Below, one piece after another: positions 7,925 through 14,230 of a DNA stretch of 19,472 nucleotides (position 1 is its first letter; each line of letters opens with the position of its first letter). The DNA lies in assembly GCA_002731395.1 (NCBI GenBank), contig PCBQ01000078.1, forward strand, positions 1 through 19,472, in the 5' to 3' direction. Below the pieces are notes generated by a model that had not been told where the DNA came from, ran no database searches, and was given only the letters and a program-made list of their open reading frames with translations. Source of the DNA: Methanobacteriota archaeon. Lineage in GTDB: Archaea; Thermoplasmatota; Poseidoniia; Poseidoniales; Poseidoniaceae. The translations under genes were made by a program, and so were the position numbers.

Positions 7925-9073
7925 TCAGATGGTCCGGGTGCGGTCGTCGATTTGCCGGCCCACGCCAGCAGCACCGCCAGTTTTTCGGATTTCTCGCCAC
8001 GCTTTGTTGACCCCTTGGCCGTAGGCCCAGTGGGCGAGGAAGACGAACAGCGGTGCAAGGGCAACGGTGCCGATGGAGCGGTGCGGGCTGGTGCCCGTGG
8101 CTGCTCCGAGCCAAGCGATGGCCACGTAGAGGGAAGCAAGTCCCAGCGTGCCATGGAACATGACGCGGGACACATCCCAGTTGCCCTCGAGGGTGAACCA
8201 AAGCCCGGGTGCTGCGCCGCCTGTGGTGGCTCCAGCCAGCATGGCAACGGCCGCTGCAACAACGAGCCAAGGGAACAGGCCAACTGCGGTGTGCGACCAG
8301 GCTGCAATTTCCGGCCAGCGCTTGTTGGCCACCATCCGCGTGTATCCGTAATTTCGCATCTGTTTCATGTAGGGCTTGAACGGGCGTCGTCGTCGGTGAG
8401 GCATGACGTTGGAGGGATCCATGAACAACTTGTGCCCAGCGCGCTGAATCTTCGCGTCCAAGACGACGTCCTCTGCACCGATGCAGCCCGATTCAAAGAA
8501 CCCAACTTCGCGGAGGTTGGCCATGCGGTGAGCACAGTTCACGCCAGGGTTGTGGCTGATGGGGACGAGCTCTCCTTTCGGGCGCGCTCCGTAGCGGGTA
8601 CCGGCGGTCATGAACCGGGTGCAGAAGGCCACGTCAGCGCATTTTGCACCGAAGGGGTCGTGGTCGGGGGCAAAGTTGGGTCCTCCGACGCCACCGACCT
8701 TAGGATCTGCAAACCAACGCACGAGGTTTTCGACCCAATCGATGGGTGGGACGGTGTCGTCGTCGGTGAACAGAACAATGTCATGGTCCATGGTTTGAAG
8801 GGCGTTGGTGCACGCATCGGCTCGGTTGGTCGAATCGTCGTCAAACCACGTCGCACCATGTTTTTCGCAAACCGCTCGGGTGTGGTCCTCTGATTTTGAA
8901 TCCGACACGACGACCTCGTAAGACGGGTAGGTTTGACGCATCAAGCGCGCCAACACGCCGTCCAACTCGTCAGCGTTGTTGATGGTCGGCACCAGCACGG
9001 CCACGCGGTAAGGTTGGCCGTCAGGCCCGTGCACCGGCTCCGCGGTCCCGACGCGCTCATCGCTCTCGTCCAC
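7925..9073 (-). CDS. Family 2 (GT-A) glycosyltransferase with C-terminal membrane helices
   Basis: A 382-residue enzyme that probably moves a sugar from a nucleotide-sugar to a lipid or surface acceptor at the inner face of the membrane. It opens with the GT2 N-terminal strand (VAVLVPTINNADEL, about 24-37). The metal/nucleotide-binding DxD motif is FTDDD (102-106) and the likely catalytic-base ED pair is GAEDVVL (199-205). A basic HRRRRPFKPY stretch follows, then three hydrophobic segments (about 263-284, 305-324 and 333-352). The start is GTG at 9073, supported by TCTAAGAG ending 20 nt upstream. The gene is followed by the small membrane ORF and diverges from PCNA. Sugar and acceptor are unknown; S-layer or lipid glycosylation is a guess. 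Confidence 0.88.
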   Translation of the reverse strand: MDESDERVGTAEPVHGPDGQPYRVAVLVPTINNADELDGVLARLMRQTYPSYEVVVSDSKSEDHTRAVCEKHGATWFDDDSTNRADACTNALQTMDHDIVLFTDDDTVPPIDWVENLVRWFADPKVGGVGGPNFAPDHDPFGAKCADVAFCTRFMTAGTRYGARPKGELVPISHNPGVNCAHRMANLREVGFFESGCIGAEDVVLDAKIQRAGHKLFMDPSNVMPHRRRRPFKPYMKQMRNYGYTRMVANKRWPEIAAWSHTAVGLFPWLVVAAAVAMLAGATTGGAAPGLWFTLEGNWDVSRVMFHGTLGLASLYVAIAWLGAATGTSPHRSIGTVALAPLFVFLAHWAYGQGVNKAWREIRKTGGAAGVGRQIDDRTRTI

Positions 9074-9093
9074 GGTTGTCCGTGGTGGCTCTC

Positions 9094-9101
9094 CTCTTAG
9101 A
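9094..9101 (-). promoter_or_regulatory. Candidate TATA-like element of the glycosyltransferase gene
   Basis: TCTAAGAG on the - strand ends exactly 20 nt before the GTG start at 9073. The same octamer precedes the TFS gene at 21 nt. A GGAG nearby is too far from the start (about 17 nt) to act as a normal ribosome binding site, so a leaderless mRNA is likely. Confidence 0.5.
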
Positions 9102-9144
9102 ATTGCGGCTTGCTTCGCAGCACCCCGCCACTCCGTCCGGTGAT

Positions 9145-9152
9145 GTTCATAA
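9145..9152 (+). promoter_or_regulatory. Candidate TATA-like element of the PCNA gene
   Basis: TTCATAAG ends 33 nt before the PCNA ATG. If transcription starts about 21-25 nt downstream, the leader would be only about 10 nt. A GGAG at 9169-9173 sits near the predicted start site, so its role as a ribosome binding site is doubtful. Confidence 0.4.
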
Positions 9153-9185
9153 GCCGTCGAAGGGGCACAGGAGACAGGTCCTCAT

Positions 9186-9926
9186 ATGCTGAACGTCACC
9201 GCTCGACAGGAGCTCCTTTCCCGCATTGCCGACACCATCAGCATCGTCGTTGAAGAAGCACGCTTCGACTTCAGCGAGAACGGGTTGAACGTTCGCGTCG
9301 TTGACCCGTCCCACGTGGCCATGGTCAAACTCGACGTCGATGCCGTGGCCTTCGAGACTTGGGAGGTTGAGGAAGCGATGGTTGGACTTGAGATGAAGAA
9401 GCTCAAGGAACTCATCAGCCTTGGTGGAGCCGACGACATCATCTCGATGACCTACGACGGCAAGGGCGACGTGCTGATGAACCTCGGCAAAATCGACCGC
9501 AGTTCGCGTCCGCTTGACAACAACACCCTGAACCCTCCCAATCTGCCCAACCTTGACCTTCCGTGCAGCGTGACGATCAGAGGTTCTGAACTTGCTCAAG
9601 CGTTTCGTGCCGCCCGTCAGGTCGGCGATTTGGTGACCTTGTCGATTGACCCAGAGAAGTTCACCATCCACGTGTCCGGCCCGAACGATTCTGTGACCGT
9701 GGTCTACGGACATGACGAACTTCAGGGCATCACCTGCGACAGCCCCGCCAAGTCCCAATACAGCCTGACTTACCTCGTTCCTCTGGGGAAGGTCTTCAGC
9801 AGCATCGAGAGCGTGACCATCGCGTTTGGTGAAAACTTCCCGCTCGCAATGGATTTCACGTTCAGCGACGGCAGCGGCTCAGTCAAGTATTTCCTGGCTC
9901 CGCGCGTTGAACAAGAAGGATACTGA
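9186..9926 (+). CDS. pcn: DNA polymerase sliding clamp (PCNA)
   Basis: A 246-residue archaeal PCNA. It forms a homotrimeric (or heterotrimeric) ring around DNA that tethers replicative polymerase, ligase, Fen1 and repair enzymes. Length is standard. Family features seen: N-terminal SRIADTISIVVEEARFDF followed by VRVVDPSHVAMVKL; an interdomain connector around 115-130 (NPPNLPNLDL); second-domain start at about 130; and the C-terminal KYFLAPRVE signature typical of archaeal and eukaryotic clamps, whose end binds PIP-box partners. ATG 9186 matches the family N-terminus. The gene stands head-to-head with the glycosyltransferase and is followed 61 nt later by an unknown membrane/coiled-coil gene on the same strand. 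Only one PCNA is visible here. Confidence 0.97.
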   Translation: MLNVTARQELLSRIADTISIVVEEARFDFSENGLNVRVVDPSHVAMVKLDVDAVAFETWEVEEAMVGLEMKKLKELISLGGADDIISMTYDGKGDVLMNLGKIDRSSRPLDNNTLNPPNLPNLDLPCSVTIRGSELAQAFRAARQVGDLVTLSIDPEKFTIHVSGPNDSVTVVYGHDELQGITCDSPAKSQYSLTYLVPLGKVFSSIESVTIAFGENFPLAMDFTFSDGSGSVKYFLAPRVEQEGY

Positions 9927-9961
9927 AGCACGAAACCTTCTTGCCCAACCCGGGAGAACTT

Positions 9962-9980
9962 TCCCCTGTGGAGAAGGGGG
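9962..9980 (+). promoter_or_regulatory. Possible hairpin upstream of the PCNA-adjacent membrane gene
   Basis: CCCCT and AGGGG pair around a GTGGAGA loop, with a terminal T-G pair. This is directly followed by the 10-base palindrome GGGGGCCCCC (9976-9985), which overlaps the right arm and ends 2 nt before the ATG at 9988. The loop carries GGAG, a ribosome-binding-like motif. Two mutually exclusive pairings are possible. A regulatory role is inference only. Confidence 0.3.
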
Positions 9981-9987
9981 CCCCCAA

Positions 9988-10875
9988 ATGAGCGAGGGTT
10001 TCTTCCTCATTGATGCCGGTCATTGGTTGACGCGCCCCATCGCGGTGTTGGTCGGCATCTTGCTCATCACCATGCCCTACTACACGCGCGTTCGGGTGCA
10101 CACCCGAATGTCGGACGAGGCCTTCCGTAACGTGCGGCGCGTGTCCTTGTGGACCCAAACCATCGGCATCGGTGTGCTCGTTGCGCTGTGCGGCGTCTTC
10201 CTGGCCGCCCTCGTGGATTTGGTTGTGTACTATGGCGATGAACCACAACTCCTGACCCTTGCCGTGGTGTTGAGCGTGGTCGAGTTTCATCTTCTTGCAC
10301 GATGGCTTCAGTCCGTCGCCCTCGGGTCTCGATGGCGTCGGTTGAGACGTGGGCAGCAGTGGCGACCTGCTCAGATGACGCAATACATCCTCGCCTATCC
10401 AGCGGTCTTCACGCAAGGGGCCGCTACTCCGCCCCCCTCTTCGCCCGCGGTCGAAGGGCGCGGGTTGAATCCTGGGCTTGATCCGCTGCCCCCGGTTCAG
10501 GCTGGGTCTTCCCCAGCCTCCTTTCAGCAGGTCTTGGACGCCGTGCACCGTCAGGTCGCTGAAGCCAACGCTCGTGCTGCTGCTTTGGAAGAGGAGTTGT
10601 CCGAAACCCGTCGGCACGTGACGCGTTTGGAGCACGACTTGGTGGAGCGTCGTGCTGAAATTGTCCTGCTTGAGGCCGCACAAACGCGTTTTGAGGGGGA
10701 CATGGAACGGCAAACTTCCCGTCCTGATGGGAAAGGTCTGTCCATGCAGGACTCCGTGGTGGCCGGTGATGCCTTTGTCGGTTCTACGGTCATCGATCGG
10801 CAAATTGTGAACGACCCAGAGGCCATTGCCCGCGCTGTGCTCGAGGCCTACCGCACAGGAAGGGGCGAGGCGTGA
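9988..10875 (+). CDS. Membrane protein with coiled coil and C-terminal DSVVAGD motif, function unknown
   Basis: A 295-residue protein with three hydrophobic segments (about 14-32, 54-80 and 86-107). A basic stretch (RWRRLRRGQQWR) and a proline-rich linker (about 147-172) follow. Next is a heptad-like, charged helix (about 177-238, QVLDAVHRQVAEANARAAALEEEL...). The C-terminus contains DSVVAGDAFVGSTVI and then NDPEAIARAVLEAYR. The frame is open upstream into the PCNA gene, but that part is a shadow. ATG 9988 follows PCNA by 61 nt and is preceded by GGAG. It may be co-transcribed with PCNA. Its stop is 3 nt from the TFS stop on the other strand. I do not recognise a named family. The layout suggests a membrane anchor with a cytoplasmic oligomerising rod and a terminal interaction motif. 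Confidence 0.82.
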   Translation: MSEGFFLIDAGHWLTRPIAVLVGILLITMPYYTRVRVHTRMSDEAFRNVRRVSLWTQTIGIGVLVALCGVFLAALVDLVVYYGDEPQLLTLAVVLSVVEFHLLARWLQSVALGSRWRRLRRGQQWRPAQMTQYILAYPAVFTQGAATPPPSSPAVEGRGLNPGLDPLPPVQAGSSPASFQQVLDAVHRQVAEANARAAALEEELSETRRHVTRLEHDLVERRAEIVLLEAAQTRFEGDMERQTSRPDGKGLSMQDSVVAGDAFVGSTVIDRQIVNDPEAIARAVLEAYRTGRGEA

Positions 10876-10878
10876 TCA

Positions 10879-11232
10879 TCAGTACTCGCGCCAGCCGTGG
10901 TCGCATTCTTTGCACGTGAGCATGCGCGTTTCGGGTTCATCGGACGAGCGGGTTTGCTCGAGGTAGGAATAGACCTGATCGCAATCGCACTTCGGGCAAA
11001 GGTAGCTCCCACTGGTCAACACGCCTCGTGCTTTGTCGGAGTCCTTGATGACCTCATACTCCCGGTCGACCGCTTCGGTTTTCGACTTCGCTTTTGAGAG
11101 GTCGACGTTCTTCCCGTCCGCGCCTTTTACCACCAATTTTGCAGGCCCGGTGTAGCCGCATTTGTAGTTCGTGCAAGCGATATCGCCGGAGGGGGAAGGG
11201 AAGGACAACGTCCCACACTTCGGACAGAACAT
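10879..11232 (-). CDS. Transcription factor S (TFS), RNA polymerase cleavage-stimulating factor
   Basis: A 117-residue archaeal TFIIS/RpoM-type factor that rescues backtracked RNA polymerase by stimulating transcript cleavage. Two zinc ribbons are visible. The N-terminal one (FCPKCG, then C20 and C25) resembles the RNAP Rpb9 ribbon. The C-terminal one has C79-x2-C82 and C107-x2-C110. Between the second cysteine pairs is TRSSDEPET with the acidic D98-E99 pair, which in the family enters the polymerase active site. Both acidic residues are present, so it should be cleavage-active and not an inhibitory paralogue. ATG 11232 begins MFCPKCG as expected. A TCTAAGAG element ends 21 nt upstream. The gene is head-to-head with the Nop5 operon. 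Confidence 0.97.
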   Translation of the reverse strand: MFCPKCGTLSFPSPSGDIACTNYKCGYTGPAKLVVKGADGKNVDLSKAKSKTEAVDREYEVIKDSDKARGVLTSGSYLCPKCDCDQVYSYLEQTRSSDEPETRMLTCKECDHGWREY

Positions 11233-11250
11233 AGGTAACGCCCGTCGTGA

Positions 11251-11263
11251 CGTCTCTTAGACG
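11251..11263. promoter_or_regulatory. TFS promoter element inside a perfect inverted repeat
   Basis: CGTCT-CTT-AGACG is a perfect 5-bp inverted repeat. Read on the - strand it contains TCTAAGAG (11254-11261), which ends 21 nt before the TFS start codon, where a leaderless-mRNA TATA box should be. The symmetry could let it serve as an operator or help set direction between TFS and Nop5. Confidence 0.45.
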
Positions 11264-11321
11264 CTTCGGACGCTCCGTCCATAGAGCGAAGGGTCTTGGC
11301 CCATGGCCTGTCCGTCAAGTC

Positions 11322-12326
11322 GTGCGCCTCTTCCATGACTGGTACGTTGCTGTGCTCATCAACGAGGACGGTGTGGAGGTGGACCGTCTCAGATGGGCCG
11401 GAGGCGGTGGCGTGCACGGGGCTGTCGAACGGCTTGAACGCGTTGCTCAAGCTCGCCTGACGCAAGAAGCAGCGCAATTGCTTGAGCGCTTCCCTGAAGC
11501 CAGTGTTGAACCCGTTGGAGAGGGTGAACTGCCCGAACTGACGCCCGAGGACCTCACCTATCTGGATCGCGCCGCCGTTCGTCTTGCTGAGCGTGGCGTG
11601 GCCGAGGCCGCCGGCGATCTCGATCGCCGTCTCGAACACTTGCATCGGGCCATGGAGGAAGTTCGCCAAGCGAGCAATGTTCGCCTGTCAAGGCTCGTGG
11701 AATGGCTTGGTTTGTTCCTGCCTGACTTGGACCTCGATCAGGACCGCATGGGCACCGCTCGAGCGCTTGGAGATGCCGATGATTTGGGAAGTTTGGCTCG
11801 GCAACTCGGGCTTCAAACGCCGATGCACCTGCCCGCTCGTTCGGAATGGAGGAGCCTCCGCGACCATGGAGCGGCTGCGGTAGAGGTCCAAGCCCGCCTC
11901 GATCGCCTCGAGGCTGCTTTGCGCACCCTTGCAGAGGAGCACCTCCCCAGCCTCAGCGCCTTGGTCGGACCCATGCTGGCCGCACGTCTTTGTGTCGGGG
12001 CGGGAGGGCGTGCTCGCTTGGCCAAGTTGCCCTCCTCTACCGTCCAAGTGCTCGGCGCAGAGAAGGCCTTTTTTGCTCATTTGAAGACGGGCTCACCTCC
12101 GCCAAAGCATGGCTTCCTTTTCACCCACCCGTGGGTGATGCGTTCGCCTCAGTGGGTGCGAGGGAAGGTTGCTCGGACCCTTGCAGGACGGTGCAGCATC
12201 GCCGCGCGTCTGGATGCCTATGAGGGCACACCGATGACCGCCGCCGACGTGGCGGAGGTCGAAACCAAAGTGCTCGCCATCCGCGCTGCCCACCCACGCC
12301 CACCTTCCCGCAAGGGGGGTCGCTGA
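11322..12326 (+). CDS. Nop5 (Nop56/58-like) core protein of box C/D RNP
   Basis: Scaffold of the archaeal C/D small RNP, which joins L7Ae-bound guide RNA to fibrillarin for 2'-O-methylation of rRNA and tRNA. The Nop domain is clear: VQVLGAEKAFFAHLKTG, then PPPKHGFLFTHP, then RGKVARTLAGRCSIAARLDAYEG, matching the family GAEKALFxHLKTG...PPKHG core. A helical coiled-coil stretch precedes it. I start at GTG 11322 (334 residues) because the family's first strand (here WYVAVLINEDGVEVDRL) follows within seven residues, and because this leaves 89 nt for promoters. GTG 11247 would add 25 Arg-rich, unfamily-like residues and swallow the TFS promoter. The protein is shorter than typical Nop5 and its C-terminus is brief (RPPSRKGGR). 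Fibrillarin begins 2 nt after the stop. Confidence 0.93.
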   Translation: MRLFHDWYVAVLINEDGVEVDRLRWAGGGGVHGAVERLERVAQARLTQEAAQLLERFPEASVEPVGEGELPELTPEDLTYLDRAAVRLAERGVAEAAGDLDRRLEHLHRAMEEVRQASNVRLSRLVEWLGLFLPDLDLDQDRMGTARALGDADDLGSLARQLGLQTPMHLPARSEWRSLRDHGAAAVEVQARLDRLEAALRTLAEEHLPSLSALVGPMLAARLCVGAGGRARLAKLPSSTVQVLGAEKAFFAHLKTGSPPPKHGFLFTHPWVMRSPQWVRGKVARTLAGRCSIAARLDAYEGTPMTAADVAEVETKVLAIRAAHPRPPSRKGGR

Positions 12327-12328
12327 CC

Positions 12329-13042
12329 ATGGGCCGGGGCTCAGCAAAGCCTCCTGGGCGACCGCTCAGCGATGCCGTGCGGATGGACGGCAGTGGGCCG
12401 TGGACGTGGTCGGCCAATCCCGGACAGTCGGTCTACAATGAAACGATACGAAAGGGCAAGCACGGAGAATGGCGGCGATGGGACCCCCGTCGTTCCAAGG
12501 TTGCCTCCGGACTGCTCCGCACCACTGGCGCTCCAGAGCGCCTCCTCCCCTCGCCCGGGGAGCATGTGCTCTACTTGGGGGCCGGTCACGGCACCACAGT
12601 GAGCCATATTCACGATGTTGTGTGTCACGACGGAGCACCGGGTCGCGTGGTCGCCGTGGACCTTTCACCTCGTTGCCTACGTGATTTGACACGGCTGTCG
12701 CGTGCACGCCCCGGCTTGGTGCCGGTCTTGGGCGATGCGAGGCGACCAGAAGGATGGCGCGCGTTGTTGCCCCGTCGTGCCACGTGGGTCTTTCAGGACG
12801 TGGCACAAGCCCACCAAGCCTCAATCTTCACCTCGGCCTGTGAGCGATTTCTGGCACCAAAGGGGCGCGGATTGCTGTCGCTGAAGGTCGAAAGCGATCG
12901 AGGAAGTGATGCTGGTGCCTTGCGTGCGAAGGTCGAGCGTGAACTCGCCGAAGCAGATTTCGCTCTCGAGGAGGTCATCAATCTTGAGGGGTTCGAAGAC
13001 AAGCATCTCCTCTTTGTTGTGGGGGGGCCGCCCAGTGCCTGA
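12329..13042 (+). CDS. flpA: Fibrillarin-like rRNA/tRNA 2'-O-methyltransferase
   Basis: The SAM-dependent catalytic subunit of the C/D RNP, 237 residues and near normal length. Seen motifs: GQSVYNETIRKGKHGEWRRWDPRRSKVAS (family VYNE...R.WNP.RSKLAA), the SAM-binding YLGAGHGTTVSH (82-93; family usually GA(A/S)xGTTVSH), acidic strand-end VVAVDLS (D111), GDARRP (D136) and QDVAQ (D157). A C-terminal KHLLFVV strand is present. It is coupled to Nop5 by a 2-nt gap with a GGGGGGT stretch just upstream of the ATG. The Nop5-fibrillarin order is conserved in archaea and matches their physical complex. The last 8 nt overlap the GTG start of fpg. Confidence 0.96.
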   Translation: MGRGSAKPPGRPLSDAVRMDGSGPWTWSANPGQSVYNETIRKGKHGEWRRWDPRRSKVASGLLRTTGAPERLLPSPGEHVLYLGAGHGTTVSHIHDVVCHDGAPGRVVAVDLSPRCLRDLTRLSRARPGLVPVLGDARRPEGWRALLPRRATWVFQDVAQAHQASIFTSACERFLAPKGRGLLSLKVESDRGSDAGALRAKVERELAEADFALEEVINLEGFEDKHLLFVVGGPPSA

Positions 13043-13964
13043 ACTGCCAGAGGTCGAGACCGTTCGTCGTGGCCTCGCAGAGGCTTGGACGGGCCGCCGC
13101 TTGGTCACCGTACAACAGCGTCGACCTGACCTTCGTTTTCCTTTTCCTGAAGACCTCGAGGGCCGGCTCGTAGGTTCCACGGTTCGCGCCGTTCAACGCC
13201 GTGCGAAGCATCTGGTGGTGCAGATGGAGGACGGGCAGGTGTTGCTGTCGCACCTCGGGATGTCCGGGCGGTGGACCCTTCACCGGGCGACCGAAGGTCA
13301 GACCCTCGGCGCTTACCATCGGACGGTCAAGGCGCCTGATGCTCAGGACGCGCTCGGGAAGCATGACCACCTCGTCCTCGGTTTTGACGACGGTCACATG
13401 GCGGTATACACCGACCCACGTCGGTTTGGTTGGATTGAACTCCATGCCACGATGGATAAGGTGCTTGCTGGTATGGAGCACATTGGACCAGAGCCATTGG
13501 CGCTCGAGGGTGTGATGGACGGTGCGGCCCTGTGGAGTCCACAGGTCTTGGCGCAGGCGCTCGCTAGCCGCCGAACACCGCTGAAGTCGGCCTTGTTGGA
13601 TCAACGCATTGTCGCGGGTCTTGGTAACATCTACGTCTGCGAAGCCCTTCATCGGGCGGGTCTTTCGCCGCGTCGACGAAGCGACACGTTGGTGCGCGGC
13701 GCTGACCAACCCACGGAACGGCTTGAAGCCCTGTGGGAAGCCTGTTGCGAGGTCTTGGTTGAGGCGATTGAAGCCGGCGGTTCAACGCTGTCCGATTTCC
13801 GTGGTGTTGAGGGTGAACTCGGCTATTTCCCGCACCGATTCCGCGTCTACGATCGCGAAGGTCAACCGTGTGCAGGGCGAGAGGGACGGTTCTGTGGCCA
13901 GACGATTCAGCGCATCGTCCAGTCCGGTCGTTCGACCTTCTTTTGCTCCGCCTGTCAGCGCTGA
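13035..13964 (+). CDS. mutM: Formamidopyrimidine-DNA glycosylase (Fpg/MutM family)
   Basis: A bifunctional DNA glycosylase/AP lyase for oxidised purines such as 8-oxoguanine. The start is GTG 13035 because it yields (M)PELPEVE, whose Pro is the catalytic nucleophile once Met is removed, and Glu is the catalytic acid. Other family marks: RRAKHL with the Lys equivalent to E. coli K57; HLGMSGRW; KHDHLVLGFDDG; YTDPRRFG; GLGNIYVCEALHRAGL (helix-two-turn-helix); and VQSGRSTFFCSACQ. It is 309 residues against about 270 usually. The zinc finger is odd: C279-x7-C287-x16-C304-x2-C307, whereas the family norm is Cx2C-x16-Cx2C. The gene overlaps fibrillarin by 8 nt, so it is the last gene of the Nop5 operon. 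Fpg is mainly bacterial, so ancient transfer is likely. Confidence 0.95.
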   Translation: MPELPEVETVRRGLAEAWTGRRLVTVQQRRPDLRFPFPEDLEGRLVGSTVRAVQRRAKHLVVQMEDGQVLLSHLGMSGRWTLHRATEGQTLGAYHRTVKAPDAQDALGKHDHLVLGFDDGHMAVYTDPRRFGWIELHATMDKVLAGMEHIGPEPLALEGVMDGAALWSPQVLAQALASRRTPLKSALLDQRIVAGLGNIYVCEALHRAGLSPRRRSDTLVRGADQPTERLEALWEACCEVLVEAIEAGGSTLSDFRGVEGELGYFPHRFRVYDREGQPCAGREGRFCGQTIQRIVQSGRSTFFCSACQR

Positions 13965-13984
13965 GCGTTGAATGCTCTACTGCT

Positions 13985-14230
13985 TCAGACCTTTGCGCCA
14001 ACCAACGTTGCGATGTTGGCCACCATCCAGCATGATGCGGCACCCAACTGCAACCAGTCGCCTGTGGAGGAAATGCCGTACACGAAGACGCTGACAATCC
14101 AGCATGCACTGGCCATGGTTTGTCCCAACCATTCGAAACTCGTCGCCACCGATTTCCTTGACTTGGGCAGGATCATCGAAGCCGGGTCCCCGCCTTTGTT
14201 CAGCACGTCAAACACTCCTGACCGCAGCAT
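13985..14230 (-). CDS. Small membrane protein, function unknown
   Basis: Up to 81 residues. It ends with two hydrophobic segments, about 38-55 (TMASACWIVSVFVYGISS) and 60-80 (LQLGAASCWMVANIATLVGAKV), after a polar N-terminus. The frame opens at ATG 14230, inside the end of the flavoprotein gene (31-nt overlap). A GTG at 14206 gives only a 7-nt overlap with the flavoprotein stop and a 73-residue protein, and is equally likely. It sits tail-to-tail with fpg, 20 nt apart. I recognise no family. The size recalls small bundled transporters, but no diagnostic motif is seen, so that is not claimed. Confidence 0.6.
   Translation of the reverse strand: MLRSGVFDVLNKGGDPASMILPKSRKSVATSFEWLGQTMASACWIVSVFVYGISSTGDWLQLGAASCWMVANIATLVGAKV

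Noticed and set aside
7887..8270. N-terminal extension of the small two-helix membrane protein
   Set aside because: This part lies wholly in another frame of the glycosyltransferase gene and is Arg/His/Pro/Trp-rich without structure.
9883..10803. 306-codon - strand frame opposite the PCNA-adjacent membrane gene
   Set aside because: Composition is typical of antisense GC-rich frames. The + frame has coherent membrane helices, a coiled coil and a start just after PCNA.
13564..14109. 181-codon - strand frame over the end of fpg
   Set aside because: It is opposite the conserved Fpg helix-two-turn-helix and zinc finger, and its own translation shows no domain.
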